A stretch of DNA of 64,000 nucleotides from an uncultured Bacteroidales bacterium (GTDB taxonomy: Bacteria > Bacteroidota > Bacteroidia > Bacteroidales > Paludibacteraceae). The notes below the pieces were generated by a model. That model ran no database searches, had not been told where the DNA came from, and was given only the letters and a program-made list of their open reading frames with translations. A program made the position numbers and the translations under genes. Of this stretch, positions 36,001 to 42,970 are shown in pieces. The DNA lies in the NCBI GenBank assembly GCA_934667275.1, contig CAKULK010000006.1, forward strand, positions 62,001 to 126,000. The letters run 5' to 3'. Every line of letters starts with the position of its first letter. The first letter of the stretch is position 1.

Positions 36001-36448
36001 AGGAGAAAGTAAGTCCGAGGTCGAGGTTCTGTTCGATAAAGAGCAGTTTGTTGCCCGTCACGGATTTGGCGATGGTGCGGCGGATATTATACAGACCGAG
36101 GTAGCGGTCGGAGAAGGGTTCCCATACTATAGTTGAAAGTTGAGAGTTGAGAGTTGAAAGAAGTGGCGAGTTGGGAGTAGAGAGTAGTCTGATGAGGGTC
36201 TTTGGACCGGTGTGCTCGTAGTTCTCGGTGACTTTGTCGTCGGTGTAGTAGGGGAAGAGTACTTGTTCGGGGTTGCGGCGACCGCAGGTGAGACCGCCCG
36301 TGGAAGATATGTACATCCAAAGGTCGGTATCGCTGGCAAGACTGATAAAGAACGGCTGCATTTGGTCGTAGTTCTCTATCAGGTAGTACTTCTCTCCGTT
36401 GATAGTCAGGTAACGTCCTGCTACACGGGTATTTTCTGTTGCGTTCAT
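33011..36448 (-). CDS. Large cytoplasmic glycoside phosphorylase-like protein (GH94/GH149/GH161-type)
   Basis: A 1145-residue protein without signal peptide. The N-terminal beta-domain begins FFISLASDTDLWMYISSTGG with GRRNPEQVLFPYYTDDKV, a pattern of sugar phosphorylases. The (alpha/alpha) barrel includes YQGNWRDIFQNWEALS near residue 470, whose Asp is my candidate catalytic acid, and NPWSNIGYWGDHQIIYL near 525. Size and context (a GPH importer next door, GH16/GH3/GH30 around) fit beta-1,3-glucan phosphorylases of GH149 or GH161, but the family is from memory. Three segments are repeat-derived: near residues 88-105, near 795-815, and the C-terminus (DGTITHCALCITHCLS onward). Confidence 0.72.
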   Translation of the reverse strand: MNATENTRVAGRYLTINGEKYYLIENYDQMQPFFISLASDTDLWMYISSTGGLTCGRRNPEQVLFPYYTDDKVTENYEHTGPKTLIRLLSTPNSPLLSTLNSQLSTIVWEPFSDRYLGLYNIRRTIAKSVTGNKLLFIEQNLDLGLTFSYEWAAADRFGWVRRAMLHNDTDQPIEVELLDGLQNVMPSGVEQKTQNVFSTLVDAYKKTEQVAGTGMVLFRMEAILVDRAEPSESLRCNSIYTLGLQNAEYLTSSRQLDAFRKGEPILSEPESKGVRGAIFAHLKQTLSAGESHTWYNICDVMQDSAQVRSSLRFMQQSDAAAQVETAIAQATATLRAIVGQNDGIQYTADEAGMARHFANTLFNTMRGGFYCDNYTIDGAAFAKHIATFNRALAEQYRGFLGGLPEKIAYSRLEELVLAQQDHQLHRLFMEYLPLTFSRRHGDPSRPWNLFDIRVNDKDGKRLISYQGNWRDIFQNWEALSISYPDYVNGIIAKFLNATTVDGYNPYKVTSEGIDWEVIEPENPWSNIGYWGDHQIIYLCRLLELSFAHDPEALRGMLGTREFAFANVPYRFRSYDEIVANPKDSIYFDTDLHKRIFALLPTYGQDARLVLDKDKHSQPLLVTFTEKILITLLTKLSNFIPEAGIWMNTLRPEWNDANNALVGYGASMVTLCYIRRFVSFLERLYTGVDASYALSKEVVVFLRDILSAFAAHDAECAGKPLTFTDESRRTFIDTVGRAGETYRNAVYAGHSSDKVELSTDLLLQFLTKVQTYIDASIAVNKRQDGLYHAYNLISFNYSLHSTINSQLSTSINYQLSTVHITPLYEMLEGQVAVLSAGVLTPAEAADLLDAMRQSALYRPDQRSYMLYPNRRRPSFLEKNNLPADTLTLPVVQRLLSDHATDILVQDCEGGVHFNAGFNNADFLARAIDASQEIVSAEERQQLLDIYERMFNHHAFTGRSGTFYKYEGLGSIYWHMVSKLLVAIGENIQNALDTHADAAVIARLKAHYAAVQEGIGAHKSPTEYGSFPFDAYSHTPSMAGVQQPGMTGQVKEDIISRFFELGLHVINGEIHIQTAMLRPEEFKDGELRFTYCQTPFVYRLSDTDSIDIEMSDGTITHCALCITHCLSRHIFARDTQIKQVIVNIIR
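33078..33110 (-). repeat. CATTRYG heptamer array at the 3' end of the phosphorylase-like gene
   Basis: Plus-strand units CAATGCG, TAATGCA, CAATGCG, CAATGCG, TAATGGT. Translated as ITHCALCITHCL, close to the C-terminus of the protein. Confidence 0.85.
33998..34068 (-). repeat. In-frame AACTMTC heptamer array, C-terminal third of the phosphorylase-like gene
   Basis: About ten imperfect heptamers read as STINSQLSTSINYQLST. The spacer CCACTTCTATC is shared with the other two arrays of this type. Confidence 0.85.
36127..36175 (-). repeat. In-frame AACTMTC heptamer array, N-terminal part of the phosphorylase-like gene
   Basis: Units AACTCTC, AACTCTC, AACTTTC plus the spacer CGCCACTTCTTTC; translated as SPLLSTLNSQLSTI between TLIRL and VWEPFSDRYLG. 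Confidence 0.85.
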
Positions 36449-36566
36449 TGCTATATTTGGTTTTGTGTCCTATGCCGCAAGCGGCAAGAGAAATAAAAGA
36501 AATCAAGCGGAATTTAGGCGGAGCGCCCGCGTCCTCCGAAGAGTAACCTCTCGGTATCCACACGGG

Positions 36567-36599
36567 AATCACCTATCAATCACCTATCAATATCCTATT
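36567..36599. repeat. 11-bp tandem array between the transporter and phosphorylase-like genes
   Basis: Two perfect copies of AATCACCTATC and one AATATCCTATT in the 169-base gap 36449-36617. Confidence 0.85.
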
Positions 36600-36617
36600 G
36601 TTGTTAGCACGAAAGTA

Positions 36618-38066
36618 TTACTCTGCGGCACGGCGTTCCTCCAACTCCTTTTTCATAAGGGCAAGGGTCGGCTTGTCGATATTATAGAAAGCAAGGAGAA
36701 TGGCACACGAAGCGTACAACACGCCCGGGACAATACCGAAGAGGACGTGGATACAGGACATAATCTCGGGAACGGCTTGTATCTCGGAGGTGGTCATAGT
36801 AGCGGGATCAAAGCCCACACGGCTCATGATTGCACCGAGAATGGCTGCACCGATAGACCAGCCGATCTTCTGCGCGAAGACCGCAGCGGAAAGGCAGAGC
36901 CCCGTGGTGCGGCGGTTGAATTTCCAGTCGCCATAGTCCGCTGCATCGGCAAGCATGGTCCAAAGGAGCGAGATAGCAGGGGCATAGGAGATTTTCGCAA
37001 GGCAGTTGAATACATTGATCAGCACGAAATTGGTGCCTGCGAAAAAGAGCATACAGAAGAAGAAACCCGACAGGAGCGAGCAGGCGATATAGAGATTACG
37101 TCCGCCATAACGCGCGACGAGGGGTTTGGTAAACGGAATGGCGATGATGAGCGCGATAGTACCCAAGAGATTGAACAACTGGCTCTTGGACTCGGCATCG
37201 CAGAAATACTTGAAATAGTAGGTAGCGGAGATGTTCTGGATAGCGAACATAATAAACGAGACGATACCGACCAGCGTAAGCACCACCCACGGACGGTTCT
37301 GAAAGAGCGAACCGAAATCGCGGAAGAGGTTGGTGTCCTGCTTGGCGGCGGGAGCGACGCGCTCACGAGTGGAGAAGAACGTAATAAACAGCAGCACCAC
37401 GCTGATCAGACCGAAAATAGCCACGAGATAGCGGAAACCGTATTGGTAAGCACTGCTGACCAAAGCGGCATTTCCGGCAGAGGTCTCGGCAAAGAGTTTG
37501 CGGGCTTCGTCGTTTGCCATAGTGGAATAATCCAACCCCGAGACAGACATTGTACCGAGGTAATAAACACCATAGAGCGCGAGACCCGAGACGATGAGTT
37601 GCCCGATATTGGCTGCCACGAAGCGATAGGAGTTGAGCCCCGCACGCTCGATAGAATCGTTGGTCATCACCGCGCCGAGGGATGAATAGGGGATATTGAC
37701 GATGGCATAGATGACGCGCAGCATAATGAACGTGATTAACACGTAGGCTATCTGCGCATTACCCGTAAGCGAGGGACCCCAGAAAGCAAGAAGGGCACAG
37801 AGCGCAAAAGGAATGGCACCGAAGAGGATGAAAGGACGGAATTTGCCCCAACGGGTGTTGGTGCGATCCGCCCAGATACCCACGACAGGATCCATAACGG
37901 CATCCATAATCGTACCGAGGATAGCGATGGTGGTTGCCCAACCGATACTGATGCCCGCCACATCGGTGTAGTAGAAAATCAACCAGAAATTGACCATATC
38001 CCACACGAAATGGGAGGCGGTATCACCGAGACTGTATCCTAATTTTTCTTTGACGGAGAGTTTCAT
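36618..38066 (-). CDS. GPH-family (MelB-like) MFS sugar transporter
   Basis: A 482-residue inner-membrane protein with about 12 helices. The family-specific early segment is clear: MDAVMDPVVGIWADRTNTRW then GKFRPF near residues 50-75, with the cation/sugar-site Asp residues. GPH porters move disaccharides and short oligosaccharides with H+ or Na+. It sits between the three GH16 genes and the phosphorylase-like gene, so I infer import of beta-gluco-oligosaccharides from the periplasm for phosphorolysis. An 11-bp direct repeat lies directly upstream. Confidence 0.9.
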   Translation of the reverse strand: MKLSVKEKLGYSLGDTASHFVWDMVNFWLIFYYTDVAGISIGWATTIAILGTIMDAVMDPVVGIWADRTNTRWGKFRPFILFGAIPFALCALLAFWGPSLTGNAQIAYVLITFIMLRVIYAIVNIPYSSLGAVMTNDSIERAGLNSYRFVAANIGQLIVSGLALYGVYYLGTMSVSGLDYSTMANDEARKLFAETSAGNAALVSSAYQYGFRYLVAIFGLISVVLLFITFFSTRERVAPAAKQDTNLFRDFGSLFQNRPWVVLTLVGIVSFIMFAIQNISATYYFKYFCDAESKSQLFNLLGTIALIIAIPFTKPLVARYGGRNLYIACSLLSGFFFCMLFFAGTNFVLINVFNCLAKISYAPAISLLWTMLADAADYGDWKFNRRTTGLCLSAAVFAQKIGWSIGAAILGAIMSRVGFDPATMTTSEIQAVPEIMSCIHVLFGIVPGVLYASCAILLAFYNIDKPTLALMKKELEERRAAE

Positions 38067-38070
38067 AAGG

Positions 38071-38108
38071 GTAGATTACGTATTTTTCGTTGTTTTCGTA
38101 GATTACGT
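38071..38108 (-). promoter_or_regulatory. Direct repeat upstream of the transporter gene
   Basis: GTAGATTACGT occurs exactly twice (38071-38081 and 38098-38108), 27 bases apart, within 45 bases of the transporter start. It could be an operator or a decayed tandem array. Confidence 0.35.
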
Positions 38109-38120
38109 GCAATTTCTATC

Positions 38121-39131
38121 TCACTTGGTGAGCCCTCTCTTGGAGGAGTTGGACAGGTTATATACCCGTATGTAGTCCACGTACATCTTGACGGGGGTGC
38201 CGTCGGCGGGGAGACCCGTGATTTGTTGGAAATTGGGGTCATCGGCTGTTACGAGTTCAGGGTACTTGGATGTGGTGGGCAAACCGGGGAAGAAACCGCC
38301 CACAGCGAGGTTCAGCACAAGATAGAAAGGCTTATTGAAATAATGCCCCGGTTCATTGATGTCTTTGTTACGCAACGAGAGAGCGAAATACGGCTGCACA
38401 TCGGGGTATTGGTCTTGGTCGAGATACATCGCAAGGCTGTCCTCCGTCCAGATAACCGTAAAGAGATGGAAACCGCCTTGCACGGGGTACGGCGCTTCGC
38501 ACATACCCGCTTTGTTGGGGTATTTGCCGTTGTTGAACGCCTCGCCCCAGTGGGCTGCACCGTTGAAATAACGGTCTTGGATGCCTTTCTCTATACCCGT
38601 CTTATGCCCCATCTCCACGATGTCGATTTCCCCGCAACGCGGCCAGACACAGCGTCCCTCGCGGGCGAGTTCGTCGGCGCGTGCATCCACATCGTCGTTG
38701 TCGCCGAGGTCGGTAGCAAGGTCGTTGCCCAACATCCAGAAAGCCGGCCAGATACCATTGGCGGTGTAAGGGAAAGCGATACGCGCCTCGATCTTGCCGT
38801 ATTGGACGGTCACCTTGTCCTGTGTATTCATGCGCACCGAGGTGGCGGGACGGTTGCGGTAGTCCTCACGCTTGGCGTTGAGCACGAGACAGCGGTCGCC
38901 CGTTACAGGGTGGTTCTCGATAGTGGCATTGCAAGGGGTATAGTACTGCATCTCGGCGTTGCCGCCACCGCGGGCATTATCCTCGAGATTCCAGTAAGCC
39001 GTATTGATGGTGTCGCCATCGAAATTGTCTTCCCACACGAGAGTATAGGTTTCTTTCGGCGTGCATGACGAAAAAAGGACAATGAACGATGAACAAAGAA
39101 CCAAGAACCGATATGTGCGTGTGTATTCCAT
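38121..39131 (-). CDS. GH16 beta-glucanase lipoprotein
   Basis: A 336-residue GH16 enzyme, expected to cut internal beta-1,3 (or mixed 1,3/1,4) glucan links. The lipoprotein signal is FIVLFSSCTPKE. The jelly-roll opens TYTLVWEDNFDGDTIN; IWPAFWMLGND precedes the catalytic CGEIDIVEMGH near residue 173, with the ExDxxE nucleophile/acid pair intact. A surface insert rich in Asp (DLGDNDDVDARADE) just before the motif is not in the two other copies. It lacks extra domains and the C-terminal tail. With the lipid anchor I infer a location on the outer membrane. Confidence 0.92.
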   Translation of the reverse strand: MEYTRTYRFLVLCSSFIVLFSSCTPKETYTLVWEDNFDGDTINTAYWNLEDNARGGGNAEMQYYTPCNATIENHPVTGDRCLVLNAKREDYRNRPATSVRMNTQDKVTVQYGKIEARIAFPYTANGIWPAFWMLGNDLATDLGDNDDVDARADELAREGRCVWPRCGEIDIVEMGHKTGIEKGIQDRYFNGAAHWGEAFNNGKYPNKAGMCEAPYPVQGGFHLFTVIWTEDSLAMYLDQDQYPDVQPYFALSLRNKDINEPGHYFNKPFYLVLNLAVGGFFPGLPTTSKYPELVTADDPNFQQITGLPADGTPVKMYVDYIRVYNLSNSSKRGLTK

Positions 39132-39162
39132 ATTTTACTACATTAAATGCCTATATATAAAC

Positions 39163-39239
39163 ATTAATTATCGTATAATTGACATTAATTTTCCATTAAA
39201 AAGAACGTTAATTATCGTGTAATTAGTCGTTAATTATTT
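39163..39239. repeat. 11-bp tandem array that runs into the 3' end of a GH16 gene
   Basis: Seven units in register: ATTAATTATCG, TATAATTGACA, TTAATTTTCCA, TTAAAAAGAAC, GTTAATTATCG, TGTAATTAGTC, GTTAATTATTT. The last two contain the final codons and stop (39223-39225) of the adjacent GH16 gene. Confidence 0.8.
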
Positions 39240-40278
39240 TCTCGCCGAGGAGGTTGTACTCGGAGCCGTTGTAGAGAATGCGGATTTCGCCGTTGCGGAG
39301 GACTTTGCGCGCATTCTCTTTGGTGGAAGGAGTATGTATTGCCGTAGCGTCCTCTATCGGTTCGGAGGGGACTGCGGATTGGAAAGTCTCGCCAGTGTCG
39401 CCGCGCTGGTAGATACGGAGATAATCCACATACATCTTGCGCGATCCGCCCGCAAGGGCAGTAATGCCGTTGATGTCCCATATACCAGGGAAATTGCCAC
39501 CGATAGCGAGGTTGAAGAGAACAAAATTCGGGCGACTCCATACCAGTTGGCGGTTGTAATCGTCGTTGTCGTTGGGCTCCAACTTGGCGGTGAAATACGG
39601 TTTGGCATCGGGATAGATGTCCTTATCGACAAACATCTCCACGCTTGTAGGTGTCCACTCGCAGGAAATGGTATGGAAACCGTCTTCCACAGAGTAGTTG
39701 TAGGTAATGTCTTGTGCATCGCTCCACACGGCATCCCATTTCGAGCCGAGGTGCATCGCCCCATTGAAATAGCGGTTCTGCGTGCCTGCTTTGATACCAT
39801 TCTGATGTCCGAGTTCGATAATATCCAACTCACCGCAGCGCGGCCAGCCGACCTGATCGTAGTTGTTGCCCATCATCCAAAATGCCGGCCACAAGCCGTC
39901 TTTGGTTTGCGGGAACCATATACGCGCCTCGACCTTGCCATACGTAAAGAAAACCTTGTTCTTGGTGGTAACACGCCCCGAAGTGCAGTGCTTGCCGCTG
40001 TATTCCTCTTTGGTGGCGGTAAGAATCAGGCAGTGCTTGCCCGTGGTAGGTTCCACACCGAGGCTGACACCTTTCTCGCAATAGTACTGCAACTCGTTGT
40101 TGCCGCCACCATCGCCGTTCACCTCGATATTGAAGGCATCAAGGTTGAGCGATGCGCCCGTGAAATCCATATTCCAAACCAACTCATAGTCGCCCGCAAC
40201 CGTTTGATTGGCTGATGCGTTTGCGTTGGAAACCAACGCAAACACCAGCACTAAACCAATCAACAAAACCTTTTTCAT
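39223..40278 (-). CDS. GH16 beta-glucanase with short type IX-like C-terminal tail
   Basis: A 351-residue GH16 enzyme starting at MKKVLLIGLVLVFALVSNANA, a classical signal peptide without lipobox. The catalytic motif is CGELDIIELGH near residue 165 (ELDIIE, all three acids present), after GLWPAFWMMGNN. A linker with Thr/Pro/Ser follows the catalytic domain. The C-terminus RKVLRNGEIRILYNGSEYNLLG matches the tail of the secreted proteins at 24785-28860. The last codons (EKIIND) lie in an 11-bp tandem array. I chose 40278 over the in-frame start at 40302. Export by a type IX-like route is inferred. Confidence 0.9.
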   Translation of the reverse strand: MKKVLLIGLVLVFALVSNANASANQTVAGDYELVWNMDFTGASLNLDAFNIEVNGDGGGNNELQYYCEKGVSLGVEPTTGKHCLILTATKEEYSGKHCTSGRVTTKNKVFFTYGKVEARIWFPQTKDGLWPAFWMMGNNYDQVGWPRCGELDIIELGHQNGIKAGTQNRYFNGAMHLGSKWDAVWSDAQDITYNYSVEDGFHTISCEWTPTSVEMFVDKDIYPDAKPYFTAKLEPNDNDDYNRQLVWSRPNFVLFNLAIGGNFPGIWDINGITALAGGSRKMYVDYLRIYQRGDTGETFQSAVPSEPIEDATAIHTPSTKENARKVLRNGEIRILYNGSEYNLLGEKIIND

Positions 40279-40304
40279 ATCGTGAATTACAACTTTTATC
40301 ATTA

Positions 40305-41585
40305 TTATTTAATAGAAAACTTGGCAAAATTCAATGCTCCATCGCCCACTTGCAGGCGCACGGTATGACGCCCATGCTTGATATTGATAGCCCCAGACAT
40401 AGTACTCCAGTTGCTCATACTGCCGGTCTTGGGCAAATCCAACACCGAAAGCAGTTGCCCGTCCACCTCTACAAAAAGCAAAGAATTGAGTACCGTAGCA
40501 TAAATAAAATTAACTTCTTTCGAGCCTGCCGGCACATACACCTGATACTCCAGCCATTCCTGCGTGCGCAGGTTCGTCACCATCATCTCGCCCTCTGCTT
40601 CTGTAGAAGGTCGGATTTGAATATTGTTGTGGCATGTAGCCACATAATCCTTTGCCGCCACACCCCGTTTGCTATCCAGCCAAACAGACTTATCAAAGGT
40701 CGAAAATGCGCAGAACATCTTTCCCAAGTCCGTCAGTTCGGATGGTGTCGTATGCGTCAGCAGTTGCATAAACGGTGTCTTGTCCACCGCTATTCCCGCA
40801 CGTGGCATAAACCATGCATAACGCCCCACCATCTCATCCTGCTCCAAGAAATTCAATGCCGAACACATAAAATCCATCTGCGTATCCACGTTGCTTGGCG
40901 CTGGATCCCATGCGCAGAACTCCGTCAGCCAAATCGGTTTTCCGTATTTCTTGAAGCGCTCCACATAACTCTCCAATGCTGATGGCGATGACATATAGCA
41001 ATGGATGGCTATTGCTTCCACATCATCCGACGACACATTGGGTTGCGCAAAGAACTCATCCAACCATTTGATTGGGTCGGAGTACCCGCTCAACGTGCCA
41101 TAGTTCATTGCCGGCGACACTATCTTCAAGCCCAGCGATTGTGCCAACGCCCTCAGCGCAGACCACGATTCAGCAGCCTTGGCTGGAGTCATATTGGCTT
41201 GGTCGGTCAAGTTGGGCTCATTGTACGCCAACAGATATTTGCATTCGGGGTGCGCCTGTACATATTGCGTAATGCGTGTCGCATTGTAACCTGCGTTCCA
41301 TGCCATCGGCATGAACACCACAGAATCTATCTCAAAATAATCGTCCACCGTTGGCGACGAGCAGTCCGGTCCCCAGTTATAGTACCATGCCACATGCTCC
41401 GACAGCAACATCGCATCGTCCATCCGGCGGAAGTCAAACGAAACCCCACGCTTTTCACTGCGATGCATTTTGGTGTCCCCTCGTTGCATCGCGTCCGGAT
41501 TCTCTTTTCCAATGGTATCGCATGCCGTTGCCAATAGCATTATTACTGCCATTGCCACCAAAGGGCTACACCGTTTTATGTACAT
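40305..41585 (-). CDS. GH128 beta-1,3-glucanase lipoprotein with C-terminal CBM6-like domain
   Basis: A 426-residue protein with a lipoprotein signal (VAMAVIMLLATACDTI). The catalytic barrel starts KRGVSFDFRRMDD and has WYYNWGPDC. The acid/base Glu is in LLAYNEPNLTDQ near residue 135 and the nucleophile Glu in PIWLTEFCAWD near 235: the GH128 (Glyco_hydro_cc) pattern, active on beta-1,3-glucan. Residues about 310-426 form a beta-sandwich that resembles CBM6 (EWLEYQVYVPAGSKEVNFIY, GRHTVRLQVGDGALNFAKFSI). Its start nearly touches the upstream GH16 stop. Confidence 0.86.
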   Translation of the reverse strand: MYIKRCSPLVAMAVIMLLATACDTIGKENPDAMQRGDTKMHRSEKRGVSFDFRRMDDAMLLSEHVAWYYNWGPDCSSPTVDDYFEIDSVVFMPMAWNAGYNATRITQYVQAHPECKYLLAYNEPNLTDQANMTPAKAAESWSALRALAQSLGLKIVSPAMNYGTLSGYSDPIKWLDEFFAQPNVSSDDVEAIAIHCYMSSPSALESYVERFKKYGKPIWLTEFCAWDPAPSNVDTQMDFMCSALNFLEQDEMVGRYAWFMPRAGIAVDKTPFMQLLTHTTPSELTDLGKMFCAFSTFDKSVWLDSKRGVAAKDYVATCHNNIQIRPSTEAEGEMMVTNLRTQEWLEYQVYVPAGSKEVNFIYATVLNSLLFVEVDGQLLSVLDLPKTGSMSNWSTMSGAINIKHGRHTVRLQVGDGALNFAKFSIK

Positions 41586-41596
41586 TGCTCCTGTCA

Positions 41597-42898
41597 TCAC
41601 TCTATTTCCTCACGCTGCCAAACGCGCACCCAATCCACTTTCATCAGCACATCACCCTGGTCAAACAGGCTGTTGTCAATAGCCCCGCCCATCGTTCCGC
41701 CGATGGCCATATTGAAGATGATGAAATGCGGCGTATTGAACGGCCAATAGCGGTTCTGATCTACCAGTGTGGGATTCTCTGCCACCGTCGCACGGCGTTC
41801 GCCGTCCACCAGGAAGTGTATCTTGTCGCAGCCGTTCTCCTCCTCTTGCGTCCACTCTATTCCGTACGTATGGAACTCGTTTTCCATGCTGTTCTCAGCG
41901 TTGTACACGCTGTGCCAGTTCGTTCCGTTCAGTCCGTTCTTATCCAATGTATGCACGGCAAACGACGACATCTTCGGATTCGAACCGATATGCTCAATAA
42001 TATCTATCTCACCGCAACTCGGCCAACCGCCTTTCGTACCCAACATCCAGAATGCAGGCCACAAGCCCTTTCCCGAGGGAAAACTGATACGTGCCTCTAT
42101 CTTACCATAAGTAAACTCTTTCTTCCCGCGCGACTGCATACGCCCTGAAGTGTAGGCTTTACCTCCGTAGCCATCCTTTCGCATTTGAATAACCAGAAAT
42201 CCGTCCTCCACACGGATATTCTCACGACGGTCCAAGTAGTACTGCGCCTCCTTGTTACCACCACCGTTGCCGTTCACCTCGATATTCCATGTATTGCGGT
42301 CTATCTCGGTACCGTCAAACTCATCGCTCCACACCATCTTGTATTCACCCCACTTATGGTTCACCGCCACATTCACGTTCAGCGTCTCCATGCCGTCTTT
42401 CACATAGATAATCGCCACGCCAGGTTTCTTCGCCTTAATCAATCCTGTCTCGCTCACTTCCACGAACTCAGCCCCCGCCTTATTCACCGAATAAGTAAAC
42501 TGGTTGCTGTACGTGCTGCGAGCCTCTATTTGGAACTCTCCTCCTTTGTCCAGCGTCACCTGATAGCGGTTCAGCGCAAACGTCTGTCCTGCCGACCCGG
42601 TCACCATCACAAAGCACTCCACCGTCTTTTCCCCTATCTTGGCAGTAACGGTAGTGCTGCCAATGCCCTCGGCAGTCACCATTCCTTCGTCCACCGTCGC
42701 CACTGCAGGGTCTGCGCTCTCCCACACCACACTGCTCTTCGGGTTCGGGAGAACTTCCACAAATTCCACATCGCCCACCTTCATCTCCAACAGATCGGGT
42801 ACCATATCATAATGCACGTTGTCAACTTGTTGATTCGGTTGGCAGGCTGCCAAGCATACTGTCGCCAACGCAAGGGCAACTGATTTCATCAATTTCAT
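41597..42898 (-). CDS. GH16 beta-glucanase with N-terminal Ig-like domains, lipoprotein
   Basis: A 433-residue lipoprotein (signal ALATVCLAACQPN). Residues about 30-100 are a Big2-type Ig-like domain (VVWESADPAVATVDEGMVTA). A second sandwich domain (about 105-180, ALNRYQVTLDKGGEFQIEA) follows. The GH16 domain begins EYKMVWSDEFDGTEID; the catalytic motif is CGEIDIIEHIG near residue 300 with the canonical ExDxxE. The Big2 domain resembles that of the neighbouring glycan-binding protein. The Ig-like spacers probably hold the catalytic domain away from the membrane. It is probably the first-acting surface endoglucanase. Confidence 0.93.
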   Translation of the reverse strand: MKLMKSVALALATVCLAACQPNQQVDNVHYDMVPDLLEMKVGDVEFVEVLPNPKSSVVWESADPAVATVDEGMVTAEGIGSTTVTAKIGEKTVECFVMVTGSAGQTFALNRYQVTLDKGGEFQIEARSTYSNQFTYSVNKAGAEFVEVSETGLIKAKKPGVAIIYVKDGMETLNVNVAVNHKWGEYKMVWSDEFDGTEIDRNTWNIEVNGNGGGNKEAQYYLDRRENIRVEDGFLVIQMRKDGYGGKAYTSGRMQSRGKKEFTYGKIEARISFPSGKGLWPAFWMLGTKGGWPSCGEIDIIEHIGSNPKMSSFAVHTLDKNGLNGTNWHSVYNAENSMENEFHTYGIEWTQEEENGCDKIHFLVDGERRATVAENPTLVDQNRYWPFNTPHFIIFNMAIGGTMGGAIDNSLFDQGDVLMKVDWVRVWQREEIE

Positions 42899-42927
42899 AT
42901 TATTTCTCTTGAATTATTTATTTAGAA

Positions 42928-42955
42928 CGTATAGGGAGAACCAACCCCCTATACG
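42928..42955 (-). promoter_or_regulatory. Hairpin between the glycan-binding protein and GH16 genes
   Basis: CGTATAGGG (42928-42936) pairs with CCCTATACG (42947-42955). On the minus strand it lies 15 bases after the glycan-binding protein stop and has no U tract. It may stabilise the 5' susCD part of the transcript. Confidence 0.5.
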
Positions 42956-42970
42956 CAAGTGTGGATGTGA

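Noticed and set aside
41268..41284. ATTGCGTAATGCG inside the GH128 gene as another CATTRYG array
   Set aside because: Fewer than two full units, in well-conserved coding sequence; chance similarity is enough.
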